Position numbers and translations under genes: made by a program
Assembly: GCA_964649825.1 (NCBI GenBank)
Contig: CAZYQW010000124.1
Span: 1-64,000, forward strand
From: CAZYQW01 sp964649825
GTDB taxonomy: Bacteria; Planctomycetota; B15-G4; JADJEK01
Length of the DNA stretch: 64,000 nucleotides
Reading direction: 5' to 3'
In this document: piece by piece, positions 59,671 through 64,000 of the stretch
How positions within the stretch are numbered: the first letter of the stretch is position 1
Layout: each line of letters begins with the position of its first letter
The notes under the pieces: generated by a model
The model's input: the letters and a program-made list of their open reading frames with translations, nothing else
The model's database searches: none
What the model was told of the DNA's origin: nothing

Positions 59671-61601
59671 CCGCGCTCGCGGTCGGCTTCGCCACTCCAC
59701 TCGGCCTCCTGGCCGGCGTCTGCCTCGTCCCGATCCTCGCGCTCTTCCTGCTGAAGCGGCGCTACCAGGACCGGCCGGTCGGCAGCACGCTGCTCTGGGC
59801 CCGCGCCCTCGAAGACGTGCTGGCCCGCGCGCCGTTTCGACGACCGATGGAGTGGCTCTCGTTGGTCCTCCTCCTCGTCGCAGCGACCGCGCTCGCGCTC
59901 GCGGCCGGCGGGATGCGCGTCGGCGTGGACGGGCGCGATGCCCGACGCGTCGTCCTCGTGCTCGATGTCTCGGCGAGCATGACGACGGAGGACGCCGAGG
60001 ACGGTAGGTCGCGCTTCGAGCGCGCGCGCGACAAGGCCGACGAGCTGATCGCGGGACTCTCTTCGGACTCGAGCGCAGCGATCGTCGCGGCCGGCCCGTC
60101 ACCCCGCGTGATCGGCCACGAATCGGATGATCCGGCCGCGCTCCGCACGACGCTGTCTCGGCTCGAGCCTGCGATGACCGAGGCCTCGCTCGGCGACGCG
60201 TTCGAGCTGGCCGAACGGCTCGTGAAGGGAGGCGAGGCGTCCGAAGTGATCGTCTTCTCCGACTTCGCGGTACCGCCCGACGAGCTGCAGGTCGTCGCGG
60301 CGAGCGAGGTTCCCGTCACGCTGGTGGACTGCGGAGAGGAGGTCGCGAACGCCGGCATCGTCCACGTCGCGGTCTCGGGCCACGCCGACGGTGCCCGTCT
60401 GCTCGTCATGGTGGCCGGCCGCGGCGGCCCCGCGCTGCGGACGCTCGTGATCGAACGGGACGACGCGCTGGTCGACGCGCGCGACGTGACGGTGCCGGCC
60501 GGCGGCGAGGTCGCGCTCGTCTTCGACGTCGGGCTCGCGGAGGGTCGAGAGACTGCGCGCTACGCCGCCCGGCTCGAGCCACGCGACGCGTTCCCGGGCG
60601 ACGACGTGGCGCACGTCGGGGTGGCACGCGGCGAGCCGCCGCGGCTGCTGGTCATCGGCGAGGAGACGCGGTTCCTGACCCAGCTCGAGCACGTGTTCCC
60701 CGGCCTCGAGCTCACCCGCGTCGGAGCGGCCGAGGCGTCCGCGATCGACGCCGGTGCGAAGCACACGTACGACGCGGCGATCGTGACGGAGCGCCTCGAG
60801 GGAGAGGGGCGGATCCCCGCCCGGCGCGTTCTCTACATGGGCGAGGCTCCGAAGCACGTCGGCGTCGGCGTGGGTCTCGCGATCGACGATCCCGCCGTGC
60901 TCTCGTGGGAGCGAGGCGACGACGACCTGCGCGGTGTCGGGTTCGAGAACCTGCTCCTCGTCCGCGCGCACGAGCTCCGTGTACCGGCCGGCGGCCGCGT
61001 GCTGCTCTCGACCACCGCGGGGCCCCAGCTCGTCGTCATCGAGACGCCGGATCAAGAGGCGTTCGTCTGGGCGAGCGCGCTCGCCGACTCGAACTGGGTC
61101 CTCCTCCCGGCGTTCCCGATCTTCGTGCGCAACCTGCTCGGGCGAAGCCTGTTCGCGATCCAAGGCCACGCGCTGCGCGCCGCCGAAGCACCGCGCATCA
61201 CGGCCGGACTCGACCGACTGACCGGCACGGTCGAGCTGTCGATCACGTCCCCGGGCGGCGCGACGCGCGAGCTCGAGGCGTGGGCGCGGGAGGACCTGCC
61301 GTGGCCGCGGCCAGCGCCGATCGGGTTCCACGAGGTGCGTGCTCGCGCCAAAGGGACGGCGGCGGTGGACGCGATGACGCGCGACGTCGGTGTCAGCCTC
61401 CTGTCACGCGCGGAGACGACGCTCCCGAGCCGGCCTCCCGACGACGACCGGTTCCCGCCCGCCGCGGTCCGGCTCGCCTCCGTGGGATCGTTCGACGTCG
61501 AGCGTCCGATCTGGCGCACGCTCGTACTCACGGCGATCGCCCTTCTCGCCGCCGAGTCGCTCCTCTGGTCGGGTGCGATCGGCCGCCGGCGGGTCGCCTG
61601 A
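59667..61601 (+). CDS. BatA-like membrane VWA protein, 644 aa
   Basis: The N-terminus has the BatA form: helix (GLLAGVCLVPILALFLLKRRY), then WLSLVLLLVAATALALAAG, then a VWA domain beginning LVLDVSASMTTED with metal-site serines, and FSDFAVPP as the later conserved acidic site. A long periplasmic region of beta and alpha/beta domains follows, and a final membrane helix (LVLTAIALLAAESLLW). With MoxR and DUF58 it completes the usual MoxR/DUF58/BatA trio. It ends the block; the next gene is 103 bases downstream. Confidence 0.87.
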   Translation: MTALAVGFATPLGLLAGVCLVPILALFLLKRRYQDRPVGSTLLWARALEDVLARAPFRRPMEWLSLVLLLVAATALALAAGGMRVGVDGRDARRVVLVLDVSASMTTEDAEDGRSRFERARDKADELIAGLSSDSSAAIVAAGPSPRVIGHESDDPAALRTTLSRLEPAMTEASLGDAFELAERLVKGGEASEVIVFSDFAVPPDELQVVAASEVPVTLVDCGEEVANAGIVHVAVSGHADGARLLVMVAGRGGPALRTLVIERDDALVDARDVTVPAGGEVALVFDVGLAEGRETARYAARLEPRDAFPGDDVAHVGVARGEPPRLLVIGEETRFLTQLEHVFPGLELTRVGAAEASAIDAGAKHTYDAAIVTERLEGEGRIPARRVLYMGEAPKHVGVGVGLAIDDPAVLSWERGDDDLRGVGFENLLLVRAHELRVPAGGRVLLSTTAGPQLVVIETPDQEAFVWASALADSNWVLLPAFPIFVRNLLGRSLFAIQGHALRAAEAPRITAGLDRLTGTVELSITSPGGATRELEAWAREDLPWPRPAPIGFHEVRARAKGTAAVDAMTRDVGVSLLSRAETTLPSRPPDDDRFPPAAVRLASVGSFDVERPIWRTLVLTAIALLAAESLLWSGAIGRRRVA

Positions 61602-61704
61602 ACCGCTCGACCACCGAGTGCGGCCCCGAGGACGATGTCAGGGAAAGCGGCGCGGATTCCGATAAGGACTCCTTGAGTGGCATCAACCTTGAGAGGGCGC
61701 GGCC

Positions 61705-62841
61705 ATGCTCATCGAGCAGAGCCATTGGGACAAAGAGGGCGGCTGGTCGTTTCCGCGGGAGTCTCCCGTCGAAACCGCTCAAGTCGTCCTCGTCTTCGGC
61801 GGCAAGGCCGCGCTTCTTCATGCGGACGGGCTCGAAGCGCTCCGTGCGCGATATCCCGAGGCGATGCTGATCGGTTGCTCGACGGCGGGAGAGATCGAGG
61901 GGGTCACGGTCCGCGACGACTCGGCGGTCGCGACCGCGGTTCGTTTCGAGCGGACGACGCTCCGGATGGCGCGGATCCACCTCGGCGAGGTGGCCGAGGA
62001 CAGTCGCGCCGCGGGCAGCCGGCTCGCGGATGCGTTGCTCGATCCGGACCTCCGCCACGTGATCGTGCTCTCCGACGGCCTCCACGTGAACGGCAGCGAC
62101 CTCGTGAGGGGTCTCGAGTCGAACCTGCCCCCGTGGGTCTCCGTCACGGGAGGTCTCGCGGCGGACGGCGTCGACTTCGGCGAGACCTGGGTGATCGCCG
62201 GCAATACCCCCGCCACCCGGACCGTCGTCGCGCTCGGAATGTACGGACGGCACATTCTCGTCGGTCACGCCTCGCTCGGCGGCTGGGATCCGTTCGGGCC
62301 GGAGCGGATCGTGACCCGTTCGGACGGCAACGTGCTGTACGAGCTCGACGGGAAGTCCGCCCTGCAGCTCTACAAGACGTACCTCGGCGAGCACGCCGCC
62401 GGGCTGCCCGCGACCGGGTTGAAGTTCCCGCTGGCGGTGCGTCGCACCGCGAACGATACGCCGGTCGTACGCACGATCCTCTCCGTCGACGAGCGCGTAC
62501 AGTCGATGACGTTCGCCGGCGACATTCCGACCGGCTCGTACGCGCGCCTCATGAAGGCGAACTACGATCGGCTCGTGGACGGCGCAGCGGGCGCGGCGAG
62601 GACCTGCCTCTCGACGACGAGCTTCGCTCCGGAGCTGGCGCTCCTGATCAGTTGCGTCGGCCGGAAGATCGTCCTGCAGCAACGCGTCGAGGAGGAGGTC
62701 GAAGCGGTCCAGGACGTGTTCGGAGAGAGGACGGTGCTCGCGGGCTTCTACAGCTACGGCGAGATCTCGCCGTTCACCGCGAACGCACGCTGCGAGCTCC
62801 ACAATCAGACCATGACGGTCACGACGTTCGCGGAGCGGTGA
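61705..62841 (+). CDS. FIST-domain sensory protein, 378 aa
   Basis: The two FIST domains (N and C) are recognisable: AMLIGCSTAGEI, HVIVLSDGLHVNGSDL, VTGGLAADG, GMYGRHILVGHASLGGWDPFGP, then LYELDGKSALQLYKTYLGEHA and the C-terminal CVGRKIVLQQRVEEEV with FYSYGEISPF. FIST domains are proposed to sense small ligands, possibly amino acids, and feed signalling proteins. It overlaps the following histidine kinase gene by four bases (GTGA), a common pairing, so it should be the input subunit of that kinase. GAGAGGG lies before the ATG. Confidence 0.9.
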   Translation: MLIEQSHWDKEGGWSFPRESPVETAQVVLVFGGKAALLHADGLEALRARYPEAMLIGCSTAGEIEGVTVRDDSAVATAVRFERTTLRMARIHLGEVAEDSRAAGSRLADALLDPDLRHVIVLSDGLHVNGSDLVRGLESNLPPWVSVTGGLAADGVDFGETWVIAGNTPATRTVVALGMYGRHILVGHASLGGWDPFGPERIVTRSDGNVLYELDGKSALQLYKTYLGEHAAGLPATGLKFPLAVRRTANDTPVVRTILSVDERVQSMTFAGDIPTGSYARLMKANYDRLVDGAAGAARTCLSTTSFAPELALLISCVGRKIVLQQRVEEEVEAVQDVFGERTVLAGFYSYGEISPFTANARCELHNQTMTVTTFAER

Positions 62842-64000
62842 TCGTGGACGAGCTCCACCCGCTCCTGCGGCGGCAACTGGCTCGGCACGCGAGCGAGATC
62901 AGTCCGCAGGACTTCCAGGACTTCATCGCGGCCGTCGACGACGCGTACCGGTCGTCCGACTCCGACCGGGTGATGATGGAGCGGGCTCTCGACCTGAGCT
63001 CCAAGGAGCTCCTGAACGCGAACACCGAGATGCGGGCCGTCCTCGAGGCCTGTCCCGACCAGTTCGTGTGGATCGAACTCGACGGCCGGGTCACGAACGT
63101 CCAGGGCGAGGTCGTGGACGCTACGGTTCGACTGGGCGAAGCGTTCGCGGTCGCGGACCACGACGAGGACGCGGCGCGCGCGGAGACGATCAAGCGCGTC
63201 CGCTGGAACGGCAACGGGCACTCGTTCGAGTACACGCTCGGCGACGGCGACAAGCAGCGACACCTCGAGGCTCGCGTCTTCCCGCTGTTGAACGACCAGC
63301 TCATCGCGATGATCCGCGACATCACGGAGCAGAAGCAGATCGCGCGCGAGATCCTGAAGGCGAAGGAGGCGGCAGAGGAGGCCGCCCGCGCGAAATCGCA
63401 GTTCCTCGCCATGATGAGCCACGAGCTGCGCACTCCGATGAACGCGATCATCGGCATGTGCGAGCTTCTGCTCGACACGCCGCTCTCTGAAGAGCAGGCC
63501 GAGATGGCGGAGATCGCTCATCACGCCGGAGAGGCGCTGCTCGCGATCATCAGCGACATCCTCGACTACTCCAAGATGGAGGCGGGCAAGCTCGAGCTCG
63601 AGAAGCTCTCGGTCGACCTGAAGGAGAACATGAACGTCGCGGTCGAGATGCTCCGACCGGCCGCGAAGGTGAAGGGGATCCGACTCGTCATCGAGTGCGA
63701 CGACGCCGTCCCGAGCCGAATCACCGGAGACCCCGTCCGCATCCGCCAGGTCGTCCTGAACCTCCTGAGCAACGCGGTGAAGTTCACGCGGCACGGCGAC
63801 ATCCGACTGACGCTCTCGGCCGAGGTCGACCCCGATGGCGCTCCGTTCGTCCGCATCGCGGTCCGCGACTCCGGGGTTGGCATTCCGCAAGACAAACAGG
63901 GCCGGTTGTTCCAACCGTTCGCGCAGGCGGACTGTTCCACGACGCGGGAGTTCGGCGGGACGGGTCTCGGCCTCGTGATCTGCCGGCGGCTCGTCGGCGC
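62838..64000 (+). CDS. Hybrid-type sensor histidine kinase, partial (runs off window), at least 387 aa
   Basis: The GTG at 62838 overlaps the FIST gene stop. The first 60 residues (FQDFIAAVDDAYRSSDSDR, ERALDLSSKEL) are the helical segment usual in FIST-linked kinases. A degenerate PAS domain follows (about 66-165, ending MIRDITEQKQ). A HisKA dimerisation domain comes next with the phospho-acceptor His195 in MMSHELRTPMNAIIG, and the start of the ATPase domain with LLSNAVKFT (N-box), DSGVGIP (G1) and GGTGLGL (G2). The sequence style is that of hybrid kinases that continue with receiver domains, but the end lies beyond the window. No membrane helix, so cytosolic sensing via FIST is likely. Confidence 0.9.
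   Translation, partial: MIVDELHPLLRRQLARHASEISPQDFQDFIAAVDDAYRSSDSDRVMMERALDLSSKELLNANTEMRAVLEACPDQFVWIELDGRVTNVQGEVVDATVRLGEAFAVADHDEDAARAETIKRVRWNGNGHSFEYTLGDGDKQRHLEARVFPLLNDQLIAMIRDITEQKQIAREILKAKEAAEEAARAKSQFLAMMSHELRTPMNAIIGMCELLLDTPLSEEQAEMAEIAHHAGEALLAIISDILDYSKMEAGKLELEKLSVDLKENMNVAVEMLRPAAKVKGIRLVIECDDAVPSRITGDPVRIRQVVLNLLSNAVKFTRHGDIRLTLSAEVDPDGAPFVRIAVRDSGVGIPQDKQGRLFQPFAQADCSTTREFGGTGLGLVICRRLVG

Noticed and set aside
1..64000. tRNA or rRNA genes
   Set aside because: No stretch with a recognisable TPsiC arm (GGTTCGAATCC-like) in a cloverleaf context, nor rRNA signature sequences, was found by eye.

Overview
The window is 64 kb of very GC-rich bacterial chromosome. Exported proteins that share a weakly conserved C-terminal segment, a TIGR02999-type ECF sigma factor beside a Ser/Thr kinase with TPRs, a matrixin-type protease, delta-60 and HAF repeat proteins, and a MoxR/DUF58/VWA locus together suggest a Planctomycetota-like (possibly uncultured) lineage. 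That assignment is inference; there is no rRNA or other marker gene here. No tRNA, rRNA, CRISPR array or replication origin was recognised.

Layout. 0-13 kb: the end of an IS256-type element, then exported proteins, an ABC exporter pair (minus strand), a beta-helix protein, a matrixin-like metalloprotease with its coupled partner, and several decayed gene pieces. 13.3-29.7 kb: the centrepiece, a biosynthetic locus of about 15 genes. 29.7-34 kb: ECF sigma factor, Ser/Thr kinase-TPR protein and a delta-60 repeat protein. 34.3-34.9 kb: a Doc/AbrB-type toxin-antitoxin pair. 35.4-41.4 kb: a minus-strand arsenic operon (NrfD-like membrane subunit, ArrA/ArxA-like molybdoenzyme, four-cluster ferredoxin, TorD-like chaperone, ACR3 efflux pump). 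41.4-46.5 kb: debris containing two copies of a roughly 360-bp repeat and remnants of pdxJ and rtcR, with two exported proteins and a P-loop protein between them. 46.6-61.6 kb: a co-oriented membrane/ABC transporter/VWA/MoxR/DUF58 block. 61.7-64 kb: a FIST sensor protein translationally coupled to a histidine kinase that runs off the window.

The biosynthetic locus combines two kinds of gene. The first is a sphingolipid-type triad: an alpha-oxoamine synthase resembling serine palmitoyltransferase, a 3-ketosphinganine-reductase-like SDR, and a protein of the bacterial ceramide synthase (bCerS-like, GNAT-fold) family. The second is a free-standing set of fatty acid/polyketide enzymes: malonyltransferase, FabZ-like dehydratase, ketosynthase, ketoreductase, two FabL-like reductases and an ACP. 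This set includes a beta-branching cassette (HMG-CoA-synthase-like enzyme plus two crotonases, the second with the PksI-type signature). A ferritin-like di-iron protein, an FAD-dependent phytoene-desaturase-like enzyme and a C45 Ntn-hydrolase/acyltransferase accompany them. Most genes overlap by four bases. Five intergenic sites carry the same bipartite motif, TTGCCGGT, exactly 12 bases, then CGTCGTG. I infer a coordinately transcribed pathway that builds a beta-branched acyl chain, joins it to an amino acid, reduces it and N-acylates it, giving a sphingoid- or ceramide-like product. I know of no described pathway with this gene set, but novelty cannot be tested here.
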